Shown: positions 37,104 to 45,326 of the stretch, piece after piece
How the letters are laid out: each line of letters opens with the position of its first letter
Position numbering within the stretch: the stretch's first letter is position 1
Assembly: GCF_001889165.1 (NCBI RefSeq)
Contig: NZ_CP016020.1
Span: forward strand, 842,501-906,500
Reading direction: 5' to 3'
Length of the DNA stretch: 64,000 nucleotides
DNA from: Bacillus weihaiensis
GTDB lineage: Bacteria > Bacillota > Bacilli > Bacillales > Bacillaceae
Notes under the pieces: model-generated
The model's input: only the letters and a program-made list of their open reading frames with translations
The model's database searches: none
What the model was told of the DNA's origin: nothing
Translations under genes and position numbers: made by a program

Positions 37104-37150
37104 TCGAGTAATGGTCAAGTGGCAATCGAAAGCTTACAATCTATAAATTA

Positions 37151-37201
37151 GGCTGTTTTTGTAAACTTTGATGCTTTAACTCATAGGAAGAAAACAGCCT
37201 G
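37151..37201 (+). promoter_or_regulatory. Hairpin between the YcgR- and YcgQ-like genes
   Basis: AGGCTGTTTT/AAAACAGCCT, a 10-bp stem with a ~29-base loop and no U-run. It could partly separate expression of the two genes. Confidence 0.4.
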
Positions 37202-37330
37202 TATAAAGACTAGTGGCATCTTCTCTTCTTATAATAGAACTTTTTTACAATTAATACTTTGTTACTAATTCATTTTTAGGTTAGCAACAATCTTTCAGAA
37301 AAGAGCCATTCATTAAAAGGAGGTTGTATC

Positions 37331-38287
37331 ATGGAGGACCAGCTAAATAAAACGAAATTCCATATTTATATAAGGGGAATTATTTTAATAGGTTTTACTT
37401 TACTTATGGTTAAGTTAGTCATTACAGGAAAGCTAGACCATTTCATTGCGCCTAAAATGGTTCCTTTCATCTATTTTTCAATTATTGTTTTTTTATTTTT
37501 AGGTGTTATGCAAATTTGGAGAAGTGGGTCGAAAAAGATTGCGGAGATTTACTGTGATTGTGGAGGAGATCACGGAGAATCAGCATCATTCATCCGCTCG
37601 TTTTTTGTCTACTCTCTTTTTATTCTTCCAATTATTACGGGGTTTTTATTTCCGGACTTCGTATTAGATAGTGCGGTTGCCGCAAAAAGAGGATTCAAAC
37701 CAGCTGCAGCAGAGAAAGTGAAAGAGAATGAAGATATAAGCAAGGCTGAAGCTTATTTGAATGACCCAGAAGCATATATGAATGAGTTAGATGAATCGAC
37801 TGGAGACCAAATTGCTCAATCAGAAAATGCTCCAGATATTCCTTTAGAACATCCAGAAGGGTTTGAAATCCAGGCGCCACCGGAGGAATTTTATTCACAG
37901 CTAGAAAGCGAAATGTTAAGTATGGATACCATCGAATTTACAGATGAAAACTATATTGCCATGACGACAATTCTTGATCGAAGTCCTGAGAAATTTAAAG
38001 GGAAAAAAGTCGAAATGACTGGTTTTGTTTTTAGAGAAGCTGATTTTACTGAGGAGCAATTTGTGCTAGCTCGTTTTGGTTTATCTTGCTGTGTTGCGGA
38101 TGCATCTGTTTTTGGAACTCTAGCCTCACTAGAAGATGCCAAGAGCTATGGGGATGATCAATGGGTAAAAATTCAAGGGACTGTAACGGTTGTGAAGTAT
38201 CAAGAATGGGTCTTGCCTAATATTGAAGTGACAAAGATAGAACGAGTAGAAGTTCCTGATTCTCCATACGTGTACGAGGAATATTAG
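37331..38287 (+). CDS. TIGR03943/YcgQ family membrane protein
   Basis: 318 residues. Two N-terminal membrane helices (about 12-30 and 40-58), a DCGGDHGE Cys/His-containing segment (about 77), a third and perhaps fourth helix (about 92-115), then a long extracytoplasmic domain ending with the family signature: VEMTGFVFREADF ... FVLARFGLSCCVADASVFG (about 230-270) and VKIQGTVTV. The family is found beside DUF318 permeases, and in actinobacteria the pair belongs to Zur regulons; that context is knowledge, not seen here as a box. ATG follows AAAGGAGG. Confidence 0.9.
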   Translation: MEDQLNKTKFHIYIRGIILIGFTLLMVKLVITGKLDHFIAPKMVPFIYFSIIVFLFLGVMQIWRSGSKKIAEIYCDCGGDHGESASFIRSFFVYSLFILPIITGFLFPDFVLDSAVAAKRGFKPAAAEKVKENEDISKAEAYLNDPEAYMNELDESTGDQIAQSENAPDIPLEHPEGFEIQAPPEEFYSQLESEMLSMDTIEFTDENYIAMTTILDRSPEKFKGKKVEMTGFVFREADFTEEQFVLARFGLSCCVADASVFGTLASLEDAKSYGDDQWVKIQGTVTVVKYQEWVLPNIEVTKIERVEVPDSPYVYEEY

Positions 38288-38296
38288 GAAGGAAAC

Positions 38297-38644
38297 AAAC
38301 GATTATCGTATGACACGTTGTTCCTTCTTAATATGTTGTGGTGGAAGAACAAGTGCGTTCCATTCCGCTGCATCCACTTGCTTTCCGCGGGGGTAATGTA
38401 CTGCTTTTCCCTAGGGAGGAAGCTTTATCCTCCTCGGCTACGCCTGTGGGGTTCCACCCTTTCCTCTACCTCCCGCCGGAGTCAAGTGTCTTTTCGCTCC
38501 ATTACACTAGCGAGTAACAATCGGATGCATAAACAGTACATGTAGTGACAAAGAATAAAACCCGAACGATATAGGAGATTTTCATTGAAAAATCACCTGA
38601 TCGTTCGGGTTTCTTATTAACTAAAAACACTTATGTCCTAGCCT
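38297..38644 (+). repeat. Dispersed ~345-bp repeat, copy B
   Basis: Same orientation and boundaries as copy A at 11800-12143, with scattered substitutions and a few small indels. It ends in the same AACCCGAACGAT/ATCGTTCGGGTT hairpin (about 38558-38612) and CTTATGTCC-AGCC tail. It starts just after the YcgQ-like gene, where the hairpin can terminate that operon. Confidence 0.85.
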
Positions 38645-38724
38645 CTATTTTCATAGTATAAAAAATTATGTACGTACCTTCAGGCTTAAACGGCTTTTGG
38701 TTGTCACTAGCATTAATAGTCTAT

Positions 38725-38886
38725 TCATGTATGATCCTTATTGGTTTCCTTCTCAGATGACGATTCAGGATCTTTTTTTATAGGATCGACAGTATGTTTA
38801 TATTGATAGGCTTTGCTTGTTGTCATGACACTTAATAATAAAACAATAAGAACAATGATGATTGATATAATAAGTACAATTTTCAA
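38725..38886 (-). CDS. ytzI: YtzI-like small membrane protein
   Basis: 53 residues. TTG 38886 lies 6 bases from AGGAGGG on the minus strand. One N-terminal membrane helix (KIVLIISIIIVLIVLLLSVM) is followed by a charged tail (KAYQYKHTVDPIKKDPESSS...). Size, layout and location match Bacillus YtzI. Function is unknown. It is too short for many gene callers. Confidence 0.8.
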   Translation of the reverse strand: MKIVLIISIIIVLIVLLLSVMTTSKAYQYKHTVDPIKKDPESSSEKETNKDHT

Positions 38887-39003
38887 TCTTTACCCTCCTA
38901 CCTTTACTATTCTCCTATTCATTTTACCATGAAGGAATTTCACATCTCTATCTAACACGAAAAAACAAGATGTTTTTCATTCATCTATCTGATAAAAACC
39001 CCT

Positions 39004-39029
39004 GTTTTGTAGAATACTATTTAGGGTAA
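39004..39029 (+). promoter_or_regulatory. Sigma-B-type promoter of dps
   Basis: GTTTTG (39004-39009), 14-base spacer, GGGTAA (39024-39029), close to the sigma-B consensus GTTTAA-N13-15-GGGTAT. It lies 32 bases before the dps start; dps of B. subtilis is a sigma-B general-stress gene. Confidence 0.75.
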
Positions 39030-39061
39030 ATAATAAATAGAAGATAAAGGAGGAATTCATC

Positions 39062-39502
39062 ATGTCAGAAAAATTAATTGCCACAGTTAATAAGCAGGTT
39101 GCGAATTGGACGGTTTTATATGTGAAATTACATAACTATCATTGGTTTGTAAAAGGGGAGAACTTCTTTACGCTTCATGAGAAATTTGAGGAATTTTATA
39201 ATGAAGCAGGTGTTCATATTGATGAACTAGCAGAACGATTATTAGCTCTTGAAGGGAAGCCCGTTGCAACAATGCGCGAATGCTTAGAGCTTACTTCTAT
39301 TAAAGAGGCGGATGGTAATGAATCGGCTGAACAAATGGTGAAAAGTATTTATAACGACTATAGCCTATTGGTAGATGAACTAAAAGAAGGAATGGACCTT
39401 GCTGCAGAAGTCGGTGATGAAACAACAGGAGATATGTTGCTAGCGATTCATCAAGGCTTAGAAAAACATAATTGGATGTTAAAATCATTTTTAGGAAAAT
39501 AA
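39062..39502 (+). CDS. dps: Dps-family DNA-binding ferritin-like protein
   Basis: 146 residues. Forms a 12-mer that oxidises and stores iron and shields DNA in stress. Ferroxidase ligands: His in [10 protein letters not shown] (about 25), [27 protein letters not shown] (about 37-63, with His, Asp and Glu of the intersubunit site). ATG follows AAAGGAGG. It stands alone between a sigma-B-type promoter and a strong terminator. Confidence 0.96.
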   Translation: MSEKLIATVNKQVANWTVLYVKLHNYHWFVKGENFFTLHEKFEEFYNEAGVHIDELAERLLALEGKPVATMRECLELTSIKEADGNESAEQMVKSIYNDYSLLVDELKEGMDLAAEVGDETTGDMLLAIHQGLEKHNWMLKSFLGK

Positions 39503-39513
39503 TTTTTCTTAGA

Positions 39514-39554
39514 AAATAAAGCGTGAATTCTTCTGGTGAATTCACGCTTTATTT
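39514..39554 (+). terminator. Terminator of dps
   Basis: Near-perfect 17-bp stem AAATAAAGCGTGAATTC/GAATTCACGCTTTATTT; being A/T-flanked on both sides it can act in either direction. Confidence 0.9.
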
Positions 39555-39651
39555 AGTTGGAAACATATTTTCCCTATCATTTTAAGTGCTAAAGCGACAA
39601 AGGAACGGTCTAGATAAATAGAGTTTTTTGTGCAATTTCTTGATAAGAGCT

Positions 39652-39867
39652 TTACTCGAACTCCTTTTGAGCTATTTTTTCTGTCACCTTATTTGTTAAA
39701 AAAGGAGTAACGATAGCTTGTAATTCTTCTGGTGATAATTCCTTTAACCATTCAACAAGCTCTTGTTTATTTGTATTTTGTACAATCGAATGAACATAAG
39801 CGAAAACATCCTCTTCATCTGCTCGAAAGCGACTCGCATCATCCATGAGTAAATTGGTAAGCTCCAC
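39652..39867 (-). CDS. Small cytosolic protein, DUF6154-like
   Basis: 71 residues from GTG 39867, 7 bases after AGGAGGAA. Acidic and helical: ELTNLLMDDASRF, EEDVFAYVHSIVQ, ELVEWLKELSPEEL, TNKVTEKIAQKEFE. The pattern of an EEDVFA segment followed by a leucine-rich helix and an EEL/VTPFL turn resembles the DUF6154 family of Bacillus small proteins. Resemblance is from memory and function is unknown. A longer open frame upstream has no better site. Confidence 0.7.
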   Translation of the reverse strand: MELTNLLMDDASRFRADEEDVFAYVHSIVQNTNKQELVEWLKELSPEELQAIVTPFLTNKVTEKIAQKEFE

Positions 39868-40023
39868 AGTGTTTCCTCCTAACCACAATCATCTCGCTTA
39901 GTTTCTTTAGCCATTATTAATATCATTCTTAGCCAAACAATTTATGCGAAAAGTTCAAGTTGCGAATAAACAACGAAGGGCAAGCGAACGATAAGAATGG
40001 ATTATTGAAAAGGAGATGTTCGT

Positions 40024-40353
40024 ATGGAGGATAAAAAAACGTATTATATCTCTATGGGCAGTGGTGAAATCTCGCAATTAAGTACTGTGTCTTCTTGGAA
40101 TTACAAAATTGAAGCAACGGAAGAGGAAATTATCCAGCTGAGAGAATACTTTGATCAAGTTTATTCATCAGATGTTCAAGGCTTTCTTCGTTCGCATACT
40201 CCTTATGTTCAGTATCATTACGACCGAGAAAATGATGCAATTGATGATACAAATATAAAGATCTACAGAATGATTTATGAATTAGGTGACGAAGAAGCAA
40301 AAAATCATATTCAAACTCATCAATTAATGTCCAAAATTGCAGAACAAGAATAA
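40024..40353 (+). CDS. Conserved hypothetical protein, 109 residues
   Basis: Soluble, acidic protein: TYYISMGSGEISQ, then ATEEEIIQLREYFDQVYSSDVQGFLRSHTPY-type middle part and YELGDEEAKNHIQTH near the end. Similar short proteins occur widely in Bacillus, sometimes labelled hydrolase without catalytic motifs; I see none here. ATG follows AAAGGAGATG. It stands between the leftward 39652 gene and ytkD. Confidence 0.82.
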   Translation: MEDKKTYYISMGSGEISQLSTVSSWNYKIEATEEEIIQLREYFDQVYSSDVQGFLRSHTPYVQYHYDRENDAIDDTNIKIYRMIYELGDEEAKNHIQTHQLMSKIAEQE

Positions 40354-40421
40354 ACCTTATACAGAGATTACACATTGTGATAAGATTTGAATAGAGATGG
40401 AAAAAAATTGAGGGATTGAAT

Positions 40422-40904
40422 ATGTATCAGTTTATAGATTTTTATCACAATGAAGTAACCTTATCATTTGAGGATCATCCTTTTTCAAAAGAACCGAAGC
40501 ATGTGTGGGTTGTTTGCAGATATAAGGATGAGTGGCTATTAACAAAGCATTCTGACAGAGGGCTGGAGTTCCCTGGAGGAAAAGTGGAAAAAAATGAAAC
40601 GGCTATAGACGCAGCCGTTAGAGAAGTGAAGGAAGAAACAGGTGGCATTGTCAAAGATATTACTTATCTCGGGCAGTATCAAGTCAAAGGGAAAGAAAAA
40701 GTTATTGTAAAGAATATTTATTTTGCTTTTATTGATTCCTTAGAAAAGCAGGATGGCTATTTTGAAACATTCGGACCAGTTCTTAAAAAAACGATTCCTG
40801 ATAATGTCAAACTAAATCAACAGTACAGTTTTATTATGAAGGACGATGTTTTAACCTGGAGTTTACGTACTATATGTGACAAGTGGGGAATTGAGCTAAA
40901 CTAA
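40422..40904 (+). CDS. ytkD: Nudix nucleoside triphosphatase YtkD
   Basis: 160 residues, MutT/Nudix family; the B. subtilis protein hydrolyses purine nucleoside triphosphates including 8-oxo-dGTP, protecting against oxidative mutation. Nudix box GGKVEKNETAIDAAVREVKEETGG (about 55-78) matches Gx5Ex7REUxEExGU. ATG 40422 is 6 bases after GAGGGA; the TTG two codons earlier is too close. The 120-bp repeat lies right after it. Confidence 0.93.
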   Translation: MYQFIDFYHNEVTLSFEDHPFSKEPKHVWVVCRYKDEWLLTKHSDRGLEFPGGKVEKNETAIDAAVREVKEETGGIVKDITYLGQYQVKGKEKVIVKNIYFAFIDSLEKQDGYFETFGPVLKKTIPDNVKLNQQYSFIMKDDVLTWSLRTICDKWGIELN

Positions 40905-40914
40905 TGTACTAAAC

Positions 40915-41034
40915 GAGGCTGGGACAAAACAAAGAGCCAGGCACCCTCCGATACAACCTATTGTGTGCACTAGATAAATCAGTGCGTACATATAGTCGTT
41001 ACGATAAGGTGCCAGGCACTTCTGTCCCAGCCTC
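40915..41034. repeat. 120-bp hairpin repeat, copy 3
   Basis: As at 13152-13271 with one substitution (ACAACC for ACAATC). It lies between convergent ytkD and ytlD, 10 bases from each, where it can terminate both. Confidence 0.93.
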
Positions 41035-41043
41035 TTCGTTTAT

Positions 41044-41859
41044 TCAGCTTTTCTTCTCATTCTTTATAAGCTTTCTTTCGATCAACTCGACTCCTTGATA
41101 CATTAAGGTAGCAAAAAATGCGATGATCAGTAAGCTGAGTAATACGAGTGAGAAATTAAACACTTGGAAGCCATATATAATCATATAGCCTAACCCTTTA
41201 GCTGAAACAAGAAACTCTCCCACAATTACTCCAACCCATGACAATCCAACATTTACTTTTAATGTTGAGACAATTGTGGGGTAGCAAGCAGGTAATATAG
41301 CTTCTTTGAATATTTGTTGTTTAGGAGCACCAAAGGTTTTAAGAACTTTTATATAATTTGAATCTACTTCCTCAAAAGAAGTATAAACAACAATGGTTGT
41401 AATGATCACAGAAATTATTGTACCCATTGCGATAATTGAAACAAAACCTGGTCCAAGAGCTACGATTAAGATTGGTCCAAGTGCAACCTTAGGCATAGCA
41501 TTTAAGATCACGAGATATGGATCAAGAATGTTAGATAGCTTTGGGGACCACCATAGGATACCAGCAAGAATGGTGCCTAATAATGTTCCTAATAGAAAGC
41601 CTAGAACGGTTTCAAACAATGTAACACCTATATGAGAGAGTAAAGTTCCATCAGATAATTTGGTTAAAAATAGTTCCCATATCTTAGAGGGATAACTAAA
41701 GAGTAAGGGGTCAATCCATTCTCGTTGACCGGCAATTTCCCATAAACCAATGAAGCAAATGAAAATGAGCACTTGATAGAAACGAACCCACCTTTTCTCT
41801 CTTTTTAAACCAGACAAATATTGGTGATGAAGGAGATGAATCGATTCATGTTGTTTCAT
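41044..41859 (-). CDS. ytlD: ABC transporter permease YtlD
   Basis: 271 residues, BPD_transp_1 family of the nitrate/sulfonate/thiamine-precursor group; about six membrane segments. The EAA-type loop reads [28 protein letters not shown] (about 165-192). ATG overlaps the ytlC stop by 14 bases. Third gene of ytlA-ytlC-ytlD. Confidence 0.92.
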   Translation of the reverse strand: MKQHESIHLLHHQYLSGLKREKRWVRFYQVLIFICFIGLWEIAGQREWIDPLLFSYPSKIWELFLTKLSDGTLLSHIGVTLFETVLGFLLGTLLGTILAGILWWSPKLSNILDPYLVILNAMPKVALGPILIVALGPGFVSIIAMGTIISVIITTIVVYTSFEEVDSNYIKVLKTFGAPKQQIFKEAILPACYPTIVSTLKVNVGLSWVGVIVGEFLVSAKGLGYMIIYGFQVFNFSLVLLSLLIIAFFATLMYQGVELIERKLIKNEKKS

Positions 41860-42616
41860 GTTGATCTAACTCCTTCCATATTTTTTGGAATAAAGGGGTG
41901 TAAGCTGGGTGCTGTCTTGCCTGGAAAGGAGGCAACTCTCTTATTTCAGCGGGAATGTCATATGTTCTAACCATTCGGCCTGGATTAGCTTGAAAGATGA
42001 AAATGCGGTCGCTCATAGCGATAGCTTCACCAATATCATGAGTGACGAGCAAGGCTGTTTTGTTATATTCTTTCAGTGTTTCTACTACTAAATCTTCTAA
42101 TTTCAACTTCGTCTGGTAATCTAGTGCTGAAAAGGGTTCGTCAAGAAGTAAGATTTTAGGATTTGTCGCAAGAGTCCGAACTAAAGCTGCTCTTTGGCGC
42201 ATTCCACCAGATAATTGGGAGGGATAGAGTTTTTCAACCTGGGTTAACCCCATTTCGTTCAGTAGTTCTAACGTTTTTTTTACCGTCTCAGGAGTCTTTT
42301 GACCTGTAATCTTTAGTCCTAGCGTGACATTCTCATCAATAGTCTTCCAAGGGAAAAGATAGTCTTGTTGGAGCATATAGCCAATCATTGGATCTGGTTT
42401 AGTAATAGGTTTATTTCCGATTATGACGCTTCCCTCTATAGGTTGGATTAACCCAGCGATGATAGATAAGAGTGTTGTTTTTCCACAACCACTTGGACCG
42501 AGAAACGAGACAAATTCTCCTTCTGTCACTTTTAGACTTACATCCTCCAGTGCGACCGTCGCTGAATCCTTCGTGAGATAAATGTGATGTACATTTTTAA
42601 CTGTTAAAAATGACAT
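41846..42616 (-). CDS. ytlC: ABC transporter ATPase YtlC
   Basis: 256 residues. Walker [10 protein letters not shown] (about 39-47), Q-loop [10 protein letters not shown], signature LSGGMRQRA (about 137-145), Walker [13 protein letters not shown] (about 155), H-loop VTHDIGEA. SsuB/ThiZ/TauB subfamily. It lies 13 bases after ytlA. Confidence 0.94.
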   Translation of the reverse strand: MSFLTVKNVHHIYLTKDSATVALEDVSLKVTEGEFVSFLGPSGCGKTTLLSIIAGLIQPIEGSVIIGNKPITKPDPMIGYMLQQDYLFPWKTIDENVTLGLKITGQKTPETVKKTLELLNEMGLTQVEKLYPSQLSGGMRQRAALVRTLATNPKILLLDEPFSALDYQTKLKLEDLVVETLKEYNKTALLVTHDIGEAIAMSDRIFIFQANPGRMVRTYDIPAEIRELPPFQARQHPAYTPLFQKIWKELDQHETT

Positions 42617-42629
42617 GATTTTTGCCTCC

Positions 42630-43619
42630 TTACTTTTTCATCACGTCTTTTGCATATGTTGTGTTTACTAATGTGTCGTAATCAATCCGTGTAGGTAACT
42701 CACCAGCTTCATCCATAATGTTCTGAAGATTATTCCATTCTTCTTCTTCCAAAATAGGATCTGTTGAAAATGAACCTTGCTCTTTATAACGTGCGACAAC
42801 TGTTTCAATTAACTCAATTTCTGTATCTTCAAATTGAGGGGCGATAGACTGAGCAATTTTTGAAACCTCATTTTCTTCAACCCATTGCTGAGCTTTATAA
42901 ATAGCGGCAGTGAATTTTTTCGCAGCCTCATCATTTTCTTTTAGGAAGCTTTCTTTAGCCATAAAGGTTGTATACGGTACATGGCCAGATTCTGTTCCGA
43001 AGGACGCCACGATGTAACCCGTTCCTTCTTTTTCAAAAATACTTGCTGTTGGTTCAAATAGCTGAACATAATCACCATTACCTGAAGCAAAGGCACTAGG
43101 GATATTGGCAAAATCAATGTTTTGAATGAGCTCTAAATCATTCGTTGGATCAATTCCATTTTGTTTTAAAACAAATTCTCCGACCATTTGTGGCATGCCA
43201 CCTTTTCTTTGGCCTAAAAAGGTTCTTCCTTCAAGCTGATCCCATTCAAAGTTATCCATTTTCTCTCTACTGACGAGAAATGTTCCATCTGTTTGTGTTA
43301 ATTGTGCAAAGTTGATGACTGGATCTTTAGACCCCTGTGCTTCCACATAGATTGATGTTTCAGAGCCTACAAGTGCAATGTCAGCCCCATCTGATAAGAG
43401 TGCCGTCATTGTTTTATCCCCACCCCATGTTGTGGTTAATTCAACATCAAGTCCTTCTTCTTTAAAAAAGCCTTCTTCCATGGCAACATATAAGGGAGCG
43501 TAAAAAATCGAATGAGTGACTTCCGCTAATTTTAAGTTTTGTATCTTATTCTGGTTACAAGCAGATAACGATAATAAAATAAGGAACGATGTGCAGACTA
43601 AAATAAACCATTTTTTCAT
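42630..43619 (-). CDS. ytlA: ABC transporter substrate-binding lipoprotein YtlA
   Basis: 329 residues; signal peptide with lipobox LSLSACN (about 15-21). NMT1/THI5/SsuA-type fold: LKLAEVTHSIFYAPLYVAMEEGFF (about 30-53), then GLDVELTTTWGGDKTM. Such proteins bind thiamine pyrimidine precursors, sulfonates or nitrate. No TPP riboswitch or CymR site is visible upstream, so the ligand remains open. ATG follows AGGAGG; a short hairpin GATGC-AGA-GCATC sits directly before that ribosome site. Confidence 0.92.
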   Translation of the reverse strand: MKKWFILVCTSFLILLSLSACNQNKIQNLKLAEVTHSIFYAPLYVAMEEGFFKEEGLDVELTTTWGGDKTMTALLSDGADIALVGSETSIYVEAQGSKDPVINFAQLTQTDGTFLVSREKMDNFEWDQLEGRTFLGQRKGGMPQMVGEFVLKQNGIDPTNDLELIQNIDFANIPSAFASGNGDYVQLFEPTASIFEKEGTGYIVASFGTESGHVPYTTFMAKESFLKENDEAAKKFTAAIYKAQQWVEENEVSKIAQSIAPQFEDTEIELIETVVARYKEQGSFSTDPILEEEEWNNLQNIMDEAGELPTRIDYDTLVNTTYAKDVMKK

Positions 43620-44021
43620 ACCATTTACCTCCTGATGCTCTGCATCGTTTTTTTGTTTGATTTAGTGAAAATTTAGTGAATCAACGAAATATAAGGGGGA
43701 GTTTTAGTTGTTGTAAAAATATAGAAATTCATATATTCTTCCTCAATGTATGAAATTACTAAGAATCTATATGGGATATATTATGAGTTTTTTAGAAAAT
43801 GTGTGAATGCCTAAGCCTAAAAATTGACCAGGTTTCGCTTGGGTGGGCGTTTAGTGATGTAAGTAGAATTTTTTACTTAGTGCATTGATTCTTTCAACGT
43901 AGGTAAAAATTTCCGTAGTTTCTATTCGTTTTATGCTTGTCACCGGAAAGGCGGGCATTTAGCGTTTATCTTATCTTATAAGGGTATAATAAAGAAAATG
44001 TATGGAGAGAGAGTGTTGAAG
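43620..44021. other. Divergent region ytlA-ytmA
   Basis: About 400 bases. A direct repeat TTTAGTGAAAATTTAGTGAA (43661-43680) lies before ytlA and a GATGCAGAGCATC hairpin touches the ytlA ribosome site (43632-43647). A TATAAT hexamer (43985-43990) lies before ytmA without a good -35. Confidence 0.45.
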
Positions 44022-44801
44022 ATGAACGGTCAACTTATTAGTAAAACGATCTTCCCATCGCCAAATCCTAAGGTGCGATTGTGGATTGTGACATATAGTT
44101 CGAATGGTTTGAAAATTAAGGGGCTTTTGGCAGAACCGGTCGAGACAGGTATGTATGACGGGTTTCTTTATTTAAGAGGTGGAATAAAAAGCGTAGGCAT
44201 GGTCAGGGTAGGGAGAATCACTCAATTTGCCTCAGAGGGTTTTGTTGTCATGGCACCCTTCTATCGCGGAAATCAAGGTGGAGAAGGTAATGAAGACTTT
44301 GCAGGGGAAGACCGACAGGATGCCATCTCAGCTAAGGAAATCTTAAAAAATCATCCGCAGGTACATGCTGGTCGGATCCATGTATTTGGCTTTTCTAGAG
44401 GCGGAGTGATGGCGTTATTAACAGGGGTTCATTGTAAAGAAGTAAAATCGATTGTCACATGGGGTGGTGTGTCAGATATGTTTCTAACCTATGTGGAGAG
44501 AGAAGATTTGCGTAGAATGATGAAGAGGGTGATAGGGGGAAGTCCTACTAAATTTCCAGATCGTTATGTGTGGCGAACACCTTTATATCACCTAGAACAA
44601 GTGCAGGCACCTGTACTGATTATTCATGGTGTAAAGGACAAGAATGTGTCAGTGGAACATGCCTATCGACTTGAAAAGAGGTTAAACGAACTAAATAAAC
44701 CTGTTGAAAGTTGGTATTTCCATGATTATACACACTATTTCCCGCCTGCTATAAACAGAGAGACGTTGCATCGACTTTGTTCATGGATGAAAAAACAATA
44801 A
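44022..44801 (+). CDS. ytmA: Alpha/beta hydrolase, S9 peptidase-like (YtmA)
   Basis: 259 residues. Prolyl-oligopeptidase-type hydrolase: YRGNQGGEGNEDFAGED (about 85-101), nucleophile Ser in HVFGFSRGGVMALL (about 122-135), Asp in HGVKDKNVS (about 210), His in YTHYFPP (about 240). It matches B. subtilis YtmA closely; substrate unknown. ATG 44022 lies 10 bases after GGAGAGAG; upstream in-frame TTG 44016 and ATG 43998 are less well placed, and the homologue starts near 44022. Confidence 0.92.
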   Translation: MNGQLISKTIFPSPNPKVRLWIVTYSSNGLKIKGLLAEPVETGMYDGFLYLRGGIKSVGMVRVGRITQFASEGFVVMAPFYRGNQGGEGNEDFAGEDRQDAISAKEILKNHPQVHAGRIHVFGFSRGGVMALLTGVHCKEVKSIVTWGGVSDMFLTYVEREDLRRMMKRVIGGSPTKFPDRYVWRTPLYHLEQVQAPVLIIHGVKDKNVSVEHAYRLEKRLNELNKPVESWYFHDYTHYFPPAINRETLHRLCSWMKKQ

Positions 44802-44871
44802 TCTATTTTTCTAAAAGTGGACAAAATGGTATGATGAAGATAAATATATGTTACTTTAAGGAGGTTTTCTT

Positions 44872-45114
44872 ATGGGAATGCCTGTTGAATTTAATACAAT
44901 TATTGTTACGAAGGCGAAAGAGCAACGTATTGCGGAAAATACATTTGAATTATTAAAAGATGGATATCGTATTTATCCGATTGATATTCCTGTTGAAGTT
45001 AGAAAGACAAAAACAGGAGAGGTTACTGGGGAAGCGGTTGTTGAGAAGCTCCAGTTAACAGAAAATCAAACAATTATTACATATAAACTAATTCAGTTAA
45101 ATTCAACAAACTGA
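44872..45114 (+). CDS. ytmB: YtmB (DUF2584 family)
   Basis: 80 residues, beta-rich small protein with FNTIIVTKAKEQRIAENTF and GYRIYPIDIPVEVRKTKTGE, matching DUF2584/YtmB. No known function. ATG is 7 bases from AAGGAGG. Probably read with ytmA (70 bases between); a terminator follows. Confidence 0.92.
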   Translation: MGMPVEFNTIIVTKAKEQRIAENTFELLKDGYRIYPIDIPVEVRKTKTGEVTGEAVVEKLQLTENQTIITYKLIQLNSTN

Positions 45115-45147
45115 TTGGTGAGAACAAATCATTTTCACAAGAAATAG

Positions 45148-45190
45148 CCCCTCGAAAACAGTTCCCTTGTTTTTTGAGGGGTTACTTTTT
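45148..45190 (+). terminator. Terminator of ytmAB
   Basis: CCCCTC-AAAACA/TGTTTT-GAGGGG stem with small internal loops, followed by TTACTTTTT. The leftover 45191-45326 contains only what looks like a degraded repeat fragment (GCTTCGACTTCCAGCTTCAG). Confidence 0.85.
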
Positions 45191-45326
45191 GGTTTAGGAA
45201 ATGATAAAATGCATCGTTTGTGGATAAGTGCTTCGACTTCCAGCTTCAGCAGTCTGACTTTTTGAAGGGAAAGAGCAGGTGCTTAACCACGAAGTTAAAT
45301 TTTTATGACATCATACCTGTATAAAG

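Noticed and set aside
43620-43997. TPP riboswitch for ytlACD
   Set aside because: The CTGAGA and other thi-box cores are absent on either strand.
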